From NCBI GenBank assembly GCA_002779235.1, contig PEXD01000070.1, forward strand, positions 1 to 50,439: a stretch of DNA of 50,439 nucleotides. Direction: 5' to 3'. A program made the translations under genes and the position numbers. The notes beneath the pieces were generated by a model that saw only the letters and a list, made by a program, of their open reading frames with translations, searched no databases and was not told the origin of the DNA. Source of the DNA: Candidatus Woesearchaeota archaeon CG07_land_8_20_14_0_80_44_23. GTDB lineage: Archaea > Nanobdellota > Nanobdellia > Woesearchaeales > 0-14-0-80-44-23. This document shows, piece by piece, positions 40,347 through 47,743 of the stretch (position 1 is the first letter of the stretch; each line of letters opens with the position of its first letter).

Positions 40347-40776
40347 ATTATTTTCATTCCTTTGTTATTAGAAATTCAATTTTTGCAATCACTCTGCATC
40401 CTGCATATGCGTGGTGCGTATAGATTTAACAGTCGGCAAACTCGTCTTGTTCATTTCGCAGCAAATTCTTGCGGCACTGACTTTTCCAAAATTACAAAAA
40501 TTATAAGAAAATATCATCTTAAAATGGGTTTAGAAAGATTTTCCCGGAAAGGCACCTCGCTGACATTGAATTTTTTTTCTTTTAAATTTTTATATAAGCA
40601 GTATATGTGGAACTTATTTAAATAATTAATCATTTTTGAAAATTCACGAGGAAAAAAATTTCTGAAAATTCCGCGTGAAAAAGTGACAGGAAATTCTTAG
40701 AATTTGTTCCGACGAGGATTTTTCAGCGGATTTGCTGGCGAGGTTGAAGAAAATGATTTTTGGTCTTATTATCTTT
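40347..40776 (-). promoter_or_regulatory. Long leader and promoter region of kamA
   Basis: 430 bases without a convincing gene. On the minus strand: a hef terminator-like hairpin (40643-40653 with 40669-40679, one mismatch), the AT promoter block (40615-40642), another TATA-like TTATATAAAAAT (about 40585-40596), and the leader block 40521-40559 with CGAGGTGCCTTTC, then about 170 bases to the ATG. The order is the same as in 38947-39272, so the two are paralogous regulatory regions. A plus-strand frame at 40362-40625 crosses it but looks spurious. Confidence 0.6.
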
Positions 40777-43110
40777 TTATTGGAGCAGCCGCCCCTTGCT
40801 TGCGCCCTTGTATTCCTCATCTATTATTTTCCTTATCGCCTTTGCCTTCTTGTCGCCAATTAGCTTCACTTTTTTCAGCTCTTCCTCTGAAGCCGAGAAA
40901 ACCTTTCCCACTGAGCTGAAGTTGAAGAGAAGCTCTCTGGATAAGTCAGCCCCTATTCCAGGCAGGGATGATACTATGTATTCCTGCTGCGCCTGCTTGC
41001 TGCTCTGGTGCTTTTCCGTGTGCATCTGAAAATCTCTTCCCTCATTTATCTGCTCTCTCCTTGCGATTACAGAGAGCAGCGCAGCTGTCTCCCTGAAGTT
41101 TCTTGTCTGAATTATTGGTATGCCGTAGCTCACAACCACTGTTGCCAGCATTCCCCTTATGGCGTTCGGGTGTATATTCCTTGCGCTATAAATGTCCTCC
41201 TCGCCCTCAATTATCACTATAGGTATCTCATATGATTCCTTCATGCTCTTAAGCTGCGAGAGCAGGCGCCCATCTATTATTGAGTCCACAAAATCAGGAA
41301 CCCTCTTTATCTCGACAGCGACCCTGCTGCTGAGGATGTAGTCGGCAATGTCCAGGTTCTCAAGCACGAGATAGACGCCCTGATTTGAGAGCTCCCTGAG
41401 AAGAAGCGAGCCCTTCTCCCTGCAGTCAACTATCATCTTTATCCTTTCGCCTTCAGGGTTGAACTCAGAAAGTGTTGCATTTTTCCTGGCTGCCTCATTT
41501 TTTTCATTATTACCTGTAGCAATGTATCCCTGGAGGCTGAGGCTTCTCTTGAGCTCCTCAAGGGTGCTCTTCATTCTCTTTTCCTTGTGGAATGCGGACC
41601 ATCGGTAGATCTCGTCCCTCGTGTTCTTTGTCACGAGCATTATCACCCTGCCTGCCTCCTGCCTGCCGGTCCTCCCCCTTCTCTGTATCGTCCTTATGGC
41701 AGAAGGCACTGGCTCGTAGAAAATAACTATGTCAACCTGGGGAATGTCAAGTCCCTCCTCACCAATGGATGTTGCGATGAGGGTGTTGAACTCGCTCTTT
41801 GAGAAGCTTTCAAGCATCGCCTTCTGCTCCTTCTGGCTCATGCCTGTATCCTTCTTCTTGGCTTGCCCTACAAACATCTTCGGGCTCACTCCCGGGATTT
41901 TTGAGAGCTCTGATATTATCTTTGTTGCAGAGTCGCGGTATTGGGTGAATATTATTATCTTGACATTGCGCTTCCTGGAAACCTCTGCCAGGATTATCTC
42001 ATTGAGCTTTCCGATTTTCGGGTGTTCTGCGCCCTTTTCTATTATTATCCTGGATTTTGCAATTGCCGACCTGAAGTTCGGGTCTGCCATGAGGTTTTTT
42101 ACTGCCCTTATCTTTGTGCTCTCGGCATCTGCCTCGAGCTTTTCAAAATATTCCATCAGCTGGTATATGCCCTGGGTTTCCAGCATCTCAAGCGCGTGCT
42201 GCACCTTCATTGCCTGCGCTATTATCGATATGGACTGCATTGCCTCATAGTCCTTCTGCCCTGCTGCGAGGGCTGCGTGAAGGTTGCCCTGGAGAATCAG
42301 CAGCTCCTTCCTTCCTATTGAGAGAGGCACCCTTCCAATGTAGCCGAGCTTGTTGAGGGCCTCTATCTTTGAGGTGAATGAGTCAGTTAGGTATTTCCTG
42401 ACCTGGAGGAAGTCAGGGGGAAGCTCAACTGTCACCCATTCAACATCTATTTTCTGGACATATGGCTTCACATCAGGGTCTGATTCCGAGCGTATCTCAA
42501 CTGCCTCTATGAAAAGGTTGCTGCAGACCTCCTTTATCTTGTCTGCAGTGCTTCCAGGTGATGCTGTAAGCGCGAGAATCCTTGGAAATTTTGCCCTCTT
42601 TTGATAGGCGCCTGCGATGAAAGTGTATGAGTAGTTACCAACTGCTCTGTGCGCCTCGTCAAAGATTAGCAAGCTTACTTCTGAAAGGTCTATCTTGTTT
42701 GAAATGGCATCATTCTCCAGCCCCTGCGGAGTGGATGAGATGAACCTTACTTTTTTCCAGAGCGCCTGCCTCTTTTCAGGGCTCATGAGCCCTGTGAAGA
42801 CAGCTGTCTGCTCTTCGGGTATTGAGAGAAATCTCCTGAATGATTTCAGGTGCTGCTCTGCAAGGGGCTTTGTTGGAGAGAGCATGACAACCTTTGAGTT
42901 TGGGAATGAATTAAGGCGCTGGCATGCAAGCATTAATGCAATTGCTGTCTTGCCCAGCCCTGTTGGCAGCACCACAAGAGTATTTTTCTGCGAAGCAGTT
43001 GAAAATATTGTCTCCTGGTAGAGGCGCGGCTGGAAATCCCTGATGGAAATCTTATCAGAACTGCATGAAGAATTTGCAGCTGCCCCCGAGCCCTGATTTT
43101 CGCCTTCCAT
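40777..43110 (-). CDS. hef: Hef, archaeal XPF/FANCM-family helicase-nuclease
   Basis: About 777 residues. The SF2 helicase part has motif I VVLPTGLGKTAIALML, motif II LLIFDEAHRAVGNYSY, TASPGS, and motifs V and VI TLIATSIGEEGLDIPQVDIVIFYEPVPSAIRTIQRRGRTGR. The nuclease part has the ERCC4 motif GDY-like DYILSSRVAVEIKRVPDFVDSIIDGRL, where the usual ERKxxxD is EIKxxxD. Tandem HhH (LPGIGADLSRELLFNFSSVGKVFSAS) ends it. It processes stalled forks. ATG 43110 is chosen over 43134 because the TATA box TTTTTAAA (43134-43141) sits 27.5 bases before it. Confidence 0.93.
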   Translation of the reverse strand: MEGENQGSGAAANSSCSSDKISIRDFQPRLYQETIFSTASQKNTLVVLPTGLGKTAIALMLACQRLNSFPNSKVVMLSPTKPLAEQHLKSFRRFLSIPEEQTAVFTGLMSPEKRQALWKKVRFISSTPQGLENDAISNKIDLSEVSLLIFDEAHRAVGNYSYTFIAGAYQKRAKFPRILALTASPGSTADKIKEVCSNLFIEAVEIRSESDPDVKPYVQKIDVEWVTVELPPDFLQVRKYLTDSFTSKIEALNKLGYIGRVPLSIGRKELLILQGNLHAALAAGQKDYEAMQSISIIAQAMKVQHALEMLETQGIYQLMEYFEKLEADAESTKIRAVKNLMADPNFRSAIAKSRIIIEKGAEHPKIGKLNEIILAEVSRKRNVKIIIFTQYRDSATKIISELSKIPGVSPKMFVGQAKKKDTGMSQKEQKAMLESFSKSEFNTLIATSIGEEGLDIPQVDIVIFYEPVPSAIRTIQRRGRTGRQEAGRVIMLVTKNTRDEIYRWSAFHKEKRMKSTLEELKRSLSLQGYIATGNNEKNEAARKNATLSEFNPEGERIKMIVDCREKGSLLLRELSNQGVYLVLENLDIADYILSSRVAVEIKRVPDFVDSIIDGRLLSQLKSMKESYEIPIVIIEGEEDIYSARNIHPNAIRGMLATVVVSYGIPIIQTRNFRETAALLSVIARREQINEGRDFQMHTEKHQSSKQAQQEYIVSSLPGIGADLSRELLFNFSSVGKVFSASEEELKKVKLIGDKKAKAIRKIIDEEYKGASKGRLLQ

Positions 43111-43133
43111 CCTTCCCAGAGAGCAGGAGTTCA

Positions 43134-43141
43134 TTTAAAAA
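43134..43141 (-). promoter_or_regulatory. TATA box of hef
   Basis: TTTTTAAA on the minus strand overlaps the upstream ATG at 43134, which rules that ATG out for a transcript starting about 26 bases downstream. Confidence 0.55.
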
Positions 43142-43190
43142 CATTTTGCAGGAGTGTCCCATTGTCCAGTGAATGAGTATCTTAAAACAA

Positions 43191-43198
43191 TTTATATA
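43191..43198 (+). promoter_or_regulatory. TATA box of the Holliday-resolvase-like gene
   Basis: TTTATATA centres 26.5 bases before ATG 43221, so the upstream in-frame ATG at 43173 is unlikely. Confidence 0.6.
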
Positions 43199-43220
43199 TT
43201 CTCCAGCGAATGAGGGGCTT

Positions 43221-43652
43221 ATGAGCCTCCTGATTATTGTTTTGTCTGTCATCGGCATTCTCATATTCCTCTGGCTCGGCTATATCATTGGAAGGAAAAT
43301 TGAGGAGAATGACTGGAAACTCAACAGGCTGCCCATGGTTGTAAAGGAGCGGCTTAAGACCTCAAGGGCTGTTCTTGGAGGGCAGTTCAGCGAGCAATTA
43401 GCCCCTTATCTTCCTGACTTCAAATACAGCCCAACTGAGTGCAGGTTCATGGGAAAGCCAATTGATTTCATCGTCTTCAATGGCATGGATAATGACAGCA
43501 TTGAGCAGGTGATTTTTGTCGAGGTTAAAAGCGGGAAGAACAAAATATTAAACCAGAGGGAGAAATCGCTCAAAAAGGCGGTTGAGGAGAAAAAAGTTTC
43601 TTGGGAAAAGTATGAGATTCCTGAAGGCGTGACTGAAAAGCGCGAAGAATGA
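43221..43652 (+). CDS. Membrane-anchored Holliday junction resolvase-like endonuclease (PF10107-like)
   Basis: About 143 residues. One membrane helix (MSLLIIVLSVIGILIFLWLGYIIG) is followed by a small nuclease-like domain: SRAVLGGQFSEQLAPYLPDFKYSPTECRFMGKPIDFIVFNGM and QVIFVEVKSGKNKILNQREKSLKKAV. The Asp of PIDFIVF and the EVKSGK make a PD-(D/E)XK core. The family is named after Holliday resolvases, but membrane anchoring is odd for that job. It is divergent from hef, a repair gene. Confidence 0.8.
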   Translation: MSLLIIVLSVIGILIFLWLGYIIGRKIEENDWKLNRLPMVVKERLKTSRAVLGGQFSEQLAPYLPDFKYSPTECRFMGKPIDFIVFNGMDNDSIEQVIFVEVKSGKNKILNQREKSLKKAVEEKKVSWEKYEIPEGVTEKREE

Positions 43653-43676
43653 TTCAGCAATTTTGGTTTATTCTAA

Positions 43677-44414
43677 TTATTTGAATTCGTAGCCGAAGAA
43701 GTAGGCTGCCCAGCCGAGTATTGCGATTAGGAGCCCTCCGAAGATTATGAGAGGTATGCTCACTTTTAATAATATTAGCAGCCCTGCCCCAATAATCCCT
43801 GCGAAGCTGAAGGCATAGAGGGGCCTTGCAGCATAGAGCACCTTGCTTCCGTCAAGCGGAGGAATTGGAAGCATTGAGAATAATGCAATCAGCACGTTAA
43901 ATTTTATTGCAGTATCTATCAGCGGGTTTGGAAACCCAGAGAACATCCTGAAGAACAGCGCAAGGGCTATGTTTGCCAGAGGGCCCATGAGCGCAATGAC
44001 GCCTATTGAGTAATAGTTTATGTTGTACCTGAAATAGCCGAGCCTGTGCCCAGGCATCATCTGTATTGCGAATCCACCCAGTGCTAGGATGTAGAGGTAG
44101 CCGTTTGAGACAAAGCATAAGAAAAGCGCTGCAAGTATCCCGTAGAACCAGAACTTGTATTCGAGCTTGTAGCCAATATGAAGCGAGTATATCTTCTGGA
44201 CTGAGACCTTCACCAGCATTGAAAGCGCGACTATGAGAACTGCGTTGAAGAGGTTCCTCAATCCCAGATTGAAGTCAAATGTTTTTACTCCCCACTGCTG
44301 GAAGGTTAGGATGAATGCTGCAACGAAGATTGTTATCAGAAGCGCCTTGACCTCCTCGCCTGAGAAGCGGAAATGGCTTTTCATCTTCTCCTGTAGGTCG
44401 TAAAGGGTGTACAT
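43677..44414 (-). CDS. S2P/M50-family membrane protein without HExxH, probable pseudoprotease
   Basis: A 245-residue multi-pass protein with the M50 site-2-protease frame. PLANIALALFFRMF and the C-terminal LPIPPLDGSKVLYAARP correspond to the family's PxxN and LDG motifs. Where the first zinc motif (HExxH) should be, the helix reads SMLVKVSVQKIYSLHIGY, with Lys69, Val70 and Gln73 at the ligand and catalytic positions. It is thus probably not a protease and may act as a chaperone or regulator of membrane proteins. A TATA box (TTTATATT, about -28) precedes the ATG. Confidence 0.75.
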   Translation of the reverse strand: MYTLYDLQEKMKSHFRFSGEEVKALLITIFVAAFILTFQQWGVKTFDFNLGLRNLFNAVLIVALSMLVKVSVQKIYSLHIGYKLEYKFWFYGILAALFLCFVSNGYLYILALGGFAIQMMPGHRLGYFRYNINYYSIGVIALMGPLANIALALFFRMFSGFPNPLIDTAIKFNVLIALFSMLPIPPLDGSKVLYAARPLYAFSFAGIIGAGLLILLKVSIPLIIFGGLLIAILGWAAYFFGYEFK

Positions 44415-44497
44415 GCTGCTATTCGAGTTTAAACAATATAAAAATCTTTCTTAAAAGAGGCTTTGTATAGCAAGTGAGAGAGTCCGACGAAGCCTGC

Positions 44498-44899
44498 TTA
44501 TCTAATTTTACTTAAATCACCATTAAGGATTACTGGTTTCATAGCTTCAATTTCATCAGAATAATCCATTTGTGGAACAGGATTAAGCAAAAATACTTTC
44601 TTGTTTAAAACATGAGCAAAAGCAATTTCTATCAAACTGTTTCCGCCAATATAATTCTTGATGTTATTCTTATCTTTGTTAATAACAAGAATTGCATCAG
44701 TTTTTTTGATTTCTTCAAAATAAGCGCAAATAACATCAAACTCTATTTTTTCCCATTTGTTTTCAACATCAATAATGCCATTGGCATACTTTTCGGTGTT
44801 GGCGGGAACAATAACAACATGATTTTGCTTTTCTAATTTTTGCTTAATCTCAAGCATTTCTTTGGCGAAAGCCATACTTCCACAAATTGTAATTTTCAT
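44498..44899 (-). CDS. Nucleoside 2-deoxyribosyltransferase-like protein
   Basis: About 133 residues. MKITICGSMAFAKEMLEIKQKLEKQNHVVIVP is the beta-alpha-beta start of the 2-deoxyribosyltransferase-like fold, and DAILVINKDKNNIKNYIGGNSLIEIAFAHVLNKKVFLLNPVP has the family's GxxxxxEIAFA segment with Glu. It may hydrolyse or transfer nucleoside or nucleotide bases. The DNA is AT-rich compared with flanking genes. ATG 44899 rather than 44911 fits the TATA box at 44922-44929. Confidence 0.75.
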   Translation of the reverse strand: MKITICGSMAFAKEMLEIKQKLEKQNHVVIVPANTEKYANGIIDVENKWEKIEFDVICAYFEEIKKTDAILVINKDKNNIKNYIGGNSLIEIAFAHVLNKKVFLLNPVPQMDYSDEIEAMKPVILNGDLSKIR

Positions 44900-44921
44900 A
44901 GTATTTGACATTGAAGTTTAA

Positions 44922-44929
44922 TATATAAA
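44922..44929 (-). promoter_or_regulatory. TATA box of the deoxyribosyltransferase-like gene
   Basis: TTTATATA on the minus strand centres 26.5 bases before ATG 44899. Confidence 0.6.
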
Positions 44930-44953
44930 GTAATCGTTGCAGGCGGGGACGGG

Positions 44954-45367
44954 CTATAATTCTTTTTCAGAAATAACTTTTATTCCATTTCTTTTTAGCA
45001 GTAGAGTTGTTACACCATCACCTTTAATTAGTGTTTTTGAAAAAGTCCCATCATAAATTTGTCCAGAACCACAAGATGGGCTCTTCTGTTTTAATATCGC
45101 TTCTTTTATATTAAACAATTTAGCGAGTTTTAAAACCTCATCAGCACCATTTTCAAAATTTTTAGTTACATTTTTTCCTGATTTTGTAATAATTTCTTTC
45201 CCTCGCTGTTCTGATGGTTCTCTGGGAGTAGGTAAACCGCCCAATTGTTCTGGGCAAATTGGAATAAGAGTTTCTTTGTTAGCAAGTGAGAGGACTTTTT
45301 CATTTGGTTTACTCTTTCCATCATACCTGCATTTAATTCCTAATAAACAGGCACTGCAAAGTCTCAT
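44954..45367 (-). CDS. DUF523-family protein
   Basis: A 137-residue DUF523 protein: CSACLLGIKCRYDGKSKPNEKV, LIPICPEQLGGLPTPREPSE and ILKQKSPSCGSGQIYDGTFSKTLIKGDGVTTLLLKRNGI. The five or so conserved Cys suggest a metal or redox site; the function is not known. The family is mostly bacterial, and the AT-rich composition fits transfer. ATTTAATA-like sequence at 45388-45395 places a TATA box 24.5 bases before the ATG. Confidence 0.85.
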   Translation of the reverse strand: MRLCSACLLGIKCRYDGKSKPNEKVLSLANKETLIPICPEQLGGLPTPREPSEQRGKEIITKSGKNVTKNFENGADEVLKLAKLFNIKEAILKQKSPSCGSGQIYDGTFSKTLIKGDGVTTLLLKRNGIKVISEKEL

Positions 45368-45520
45368 AGAGATAAGTTATTTAGAGAATTTAATAAATGT
45401 TTCTATAGAACTCGACCTAAAGGTTGTGGATTTAAACCCTAGCTCGCTACGCTCGCGTTAAATATTTTGGCTTAGCATAAATTAGCAATTAGTAAGAGAA
45501 TTAACAAAAAGAAATGAAAA

Positions 45521-45718
45521 TTATTCTTTCTTTCCAGTTAATGCTCCTACGATAATCAAAATAATTCCGCCAACTAATAGTGGAATCATATATGCTGCAT
45601 AAGGTGTTGATGTAGTGGTATACAATCCAAATAAGTGGCTTTGTGTGGTTATGAATGCACCCGCAACTATTCCAATAACTAACAAAACAATACCTATAAT
45701 TATTAGAGATTTATTCAT
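45521..45718 (-). CDS. Small membrane protein with two helices, unknown
   Basis: 65 residues, almost entirely two membrane helices, SLIIIGIVLLVIGIVAGAFI and YMIPLLVGGIILIIVGALTG, joined by a short polar loop and ending in GKKE. No family is recognised. GGGGTGCC before the ATG is a fair ribosome site. It belongs to the AT-rich patch between the S2P-like gene and RNase J. Confidence 0.55.
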   Translation of the reverse strand: MNKSLIIIGIVLLVIGIVAGAFITTQSHLFGLYTTTSTPYAAYMIPLLVGGIILIIVGALTGKKE

Positions 45719-45827
45719 TTTGGCACCCCGTAAATATCTAAGGATTAAGTAATATTTAAAACTTATTAGAACTAAACAATAAAAGTTAACACGGATTAAT
45801 TAATATTTAATAAAGAATAATCTGGAT

Positions 45828-47162
45828 TTAAATCCAGATTTTCTGCCCGTTCTGGATTAAGTGGACATTCTTTCCAAGCGAATAGCCCATCTCTGATGCC
45901 AGCTCTGAAAGCGCAGAGGTCATCTGGATGTCGCCGTGGGCAGGCACTATGTGCTGCGGCTTCACCATGCTTATCAGGTCGCGCTGGTCTTCCTTGGATG
46001 CGTGCCCCGAGACATGTATTCCCTTGAATATTCTCACATTCTTCTGCGCCAGCTTGTATTCCAGGATGTCCCTGTTGGCGATGTTTACAGGCGTAGGTAT
46101 CACATTGCAGGAGAATATCACCTGGTCGTCCCTCCTGAGCTTTAAAGGCAGCTCCCCTGTAGCTATCCTTGAAAGCACTGAGTTCGGCTCTCCCTGATTT
46201 CCTGTTGTGACAAGGAGGTACTTGCCGCGCTGGGGCGATGCGTCAATCTTTCGCAATCTCTTTTTTATCTCATTTCCGTATTTCAGGATTTCCGCCTCCT
46301 TTGAGAATTTCACAATATGTATCTTCTCCGCTGCCTCAATGTATTTTGCGAGGCTCCTTCCCATGAATATCACTTTCCTGTTGATCTTCTTGCCCATCTC
46401 AAGCACAGAGCTCAGCCTTGCAATGTGGCTGGAGAACGTGCTCAGTATTATGAGGTTGTCCCTGTTCTCTGTTCCGAGGAGAACATCTCTCATCATTTCC
46501 TTTGCAACTGTTTCAGAGGGAGTTTTTCCTGGCTCCCTCGCCCTTGTGCAGTCCATTATCAGGGCTGCAACCTTCTCCTTCCCAAGCTCCCTGAGCCTTC
46601 TTGTGTTTGTGGTCTTCCCGATAACAGGGAAGGCATCGAACTTGTAATCGTTTGCATAAAGGATTTTCCCCTCTTTTGTGTGCAGCACTACCATCACTGT
46701 CTGTGGCGTAGAGTGTGTTGCATTTATGAACTCAATCTCAATGTTCTTTGTCAGTCGCATCCTTGAGTTCGGATTCAGCGTCTTTATGGGATTTTTTATG
46801 GATTTCTTCTGGTCTCGGAGAATGCCCTTCAGCACTTCTATGGTGTATGGAGTGCCTATTATGGGGGCATTGTAGCTGTTAGCCATGAAAGGCACAGCTC
46901 CAAGATGGTCCAGGTGCGCGTGCGTTGGTATTATCGCCTTGACCTTTCCCTTCCATTCCTTTATCACGCTGTCATCAGGCACAGCCCCTATCCTTGTGAG
47001 GTCTGAAAGCCCGAGCTTTTCCGCCTCCTCGTCCCCGCTGTATGTCACGTACTTTTCAACATGAAGTCCCATGTCAAGGATGACGACTTCGTCGCCTACC
47101 TTGATTGCTGTCATGTTTCTTCCTACTTCGTTGTATCCGCCTACGGCGCATATTTCTATCAT
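45828..47162 (-). CDS. rnj: Archaeal RNase J (beta-CASP metallo-beta-lactamase ribonuclease)
   Basis: A 444-residue ribonuclease. The zinc motif IIPTHAHLDHLGAVPFM (His81, His83, Asp85, His86), INATHSTPQTVMVVL, YANDYKFD, the beta-CASP motifs IMDCTRAREPGKTPSE, LLVTTGNQGEP and VSGHASKEDQRDLI, and the terminal IVPAHGDIQMTSAL are all present. It degrades RNA 5'-3' from monophosphate ends. Length matches aRNase J. The upstream region is a pyrimidine-rich low-complexity stretch with no clear TATA box at usual spacing. Confidence 0.95.
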   Translation of the reverse strand: MIEICAVGGYNEVGRNMTAIKVGDEVVILDMGLHVEKYVTYSGDEEAEKLGLSDLTRIGAVPDDSVIKEWKGKVKAIIPTHAHLDHLGAVPFMANSYNAPIIGTPYTIEVLKGILRDQKKSIKNPIKTLNPNSRMRLTKNIEIEFINATHSTPQTVMVVLHTKEGKILYANDYKFDAFPVIGKTTNTRRLRELGKEKVAALIMDCTRAREPGKTPSETVAKEMMRDVLLGTENRDNLIILSTFSSHIARLSSVLEMGKKINRKVIFMGRSLAKYIEAAEKIHIVKFSKEAEILKYGNEIKKRLRKIDASPQRGKYLLVTTGNQGEPNSVLSRIATGELPLKLRRDDQVIFSCNVIPTPVNIANRDILEYKLAQKNVRIFKGIHVSGHASKEDQRDLISMVKPQHIVPAHGDIQMTSALSELASEMGYSLGKNVHLIQNGQKIWI

Positions 47163-47486
47163 ATTTTCACTTCCGTAAAATTTCTATTGCTATACCTTAC
47201 CATATCCTGATTTATTGTTCTATTTGTTCTATTTATTTTATTTGTTCTTATTATTTTGTTCATCGTTTCTCCTAACTTGTTTTAGCAAGTATTAGATTAT
47301 ATAATTAACTTTCTTCACACTGCTTTTTCAAAAAGTGTATTCGAGAATTCAAACCAAAGATGTGGCTTTGAAGTCCTTATTTAGAAAGATTAATTATTTC
47401 TAACAATGAGAGGGATAGGCCGCCCCTTTAAAAAGCTATCGAAAATAATGCCAAAGGATTATTTTCATAATCTAAAAAAGAATCAA
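47163..47486. other. Intergenic region between RNase J and tRNA-Val
   Basis: 324 bases without a gene. Near RNase J lie tandem TTTGTTCTATT-like repeats (about 47217-47265). At 47441-47466 GAAAATAAT and ATTATTTTC make a perfect 9-pair hairpin with an eight-base loop, downstream of the tRNA on the minus strand. A T6 run on the minus strand at about 47474-47479 probably ends the tRNA transcript. Confidence 0.5.
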
Positions 47487-47559
47487 TGGGCCTGCCCGGA
47501 TTCGGACCGGGGACCTCTGCCTCGTGAAGGCAGCGTCATAGCCGCTAGACCACAAGCCC
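47487..47559 (-). tRNA. tRNA-Val (anticodon CAC)
   Basis: A 73-base cloverleaf on the minus strand. The acceptor arms GGGCTTG and CAGGCCC pair with one G-T; the anticodon stem CTGCC/GGCAG encloses TTCACGA, anticodon CAC; the T arm is CCCGG-TCCGAAT-CCGGG; the discriminator is A. CCA is not encoded and no intron is present. A TATA-like TTTTTAAA at 47593-47600 lies about 37 bases before the mature 5' end, so a leader of around 11 bases is likely. Confidence 0.93.
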
Positions 47560-47668
47560 AAAAATAGTCTGAGGAAAGGTATCTATTGCTTCTTTAAAAA
47601 TATTCCCATGAGCGCATTTAGAAGACGCTGAAGTGTAAAAAAAATAAAAAAAACTAAAAATGAAAAAT

Positions 47669-47706
47669 TGCAAGAAGAGAAAGTTAGCCCGCTAAGACTT
47701 CTTGCA
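47669..47706 (-). terminator. Hairpin with T-rich tail downstream of dacZ
   Basis: TGCAAGAAG (47669-47677) pairs perfectly with 47698-47706, and inside it TTAGC (47684-47688) pairs with GCTAA (47691-47695). On the minus strand several T runs follow, so it probably ends dacZ transcripts. It also reduces read-through into the tRNA. Confidence 0.55.
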
Positions 47707-47743
47707 CTTTTCAACATGATGCTGTGATTTACGTGTGATTTCA

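Noticed and set aside
40347..40560. Lysine riboswitch ahead of kamA
   Set aside because: The leader is long enough, but I could not find the multi-helix junction of the known lysine class; the shared block with the ligase operon points to another kind of element.
40362..40625. An 87-codon open frame on the plus strand within the kamA leader
   Set aside because: Its composition follows the AT-rich DNA, no family features are seen, and its conserved part is the shared leader block. The partner region at 38951-38990 has no matching intact frame.
45408..45456. Possible tRNA remnant or attachment site (GGTTGTGGATTTAAACCC)
   Set aside because: The expected five-pair T stem and conserved TTC are missing, and no duplicate was found at the other side of the AT-rich patch.
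47401..47572. A plus-strand open frame crossing the tRNA gene
   Set aside because: Its second half is the reverse complement of tRNA-Val and the first half has no coding signs.
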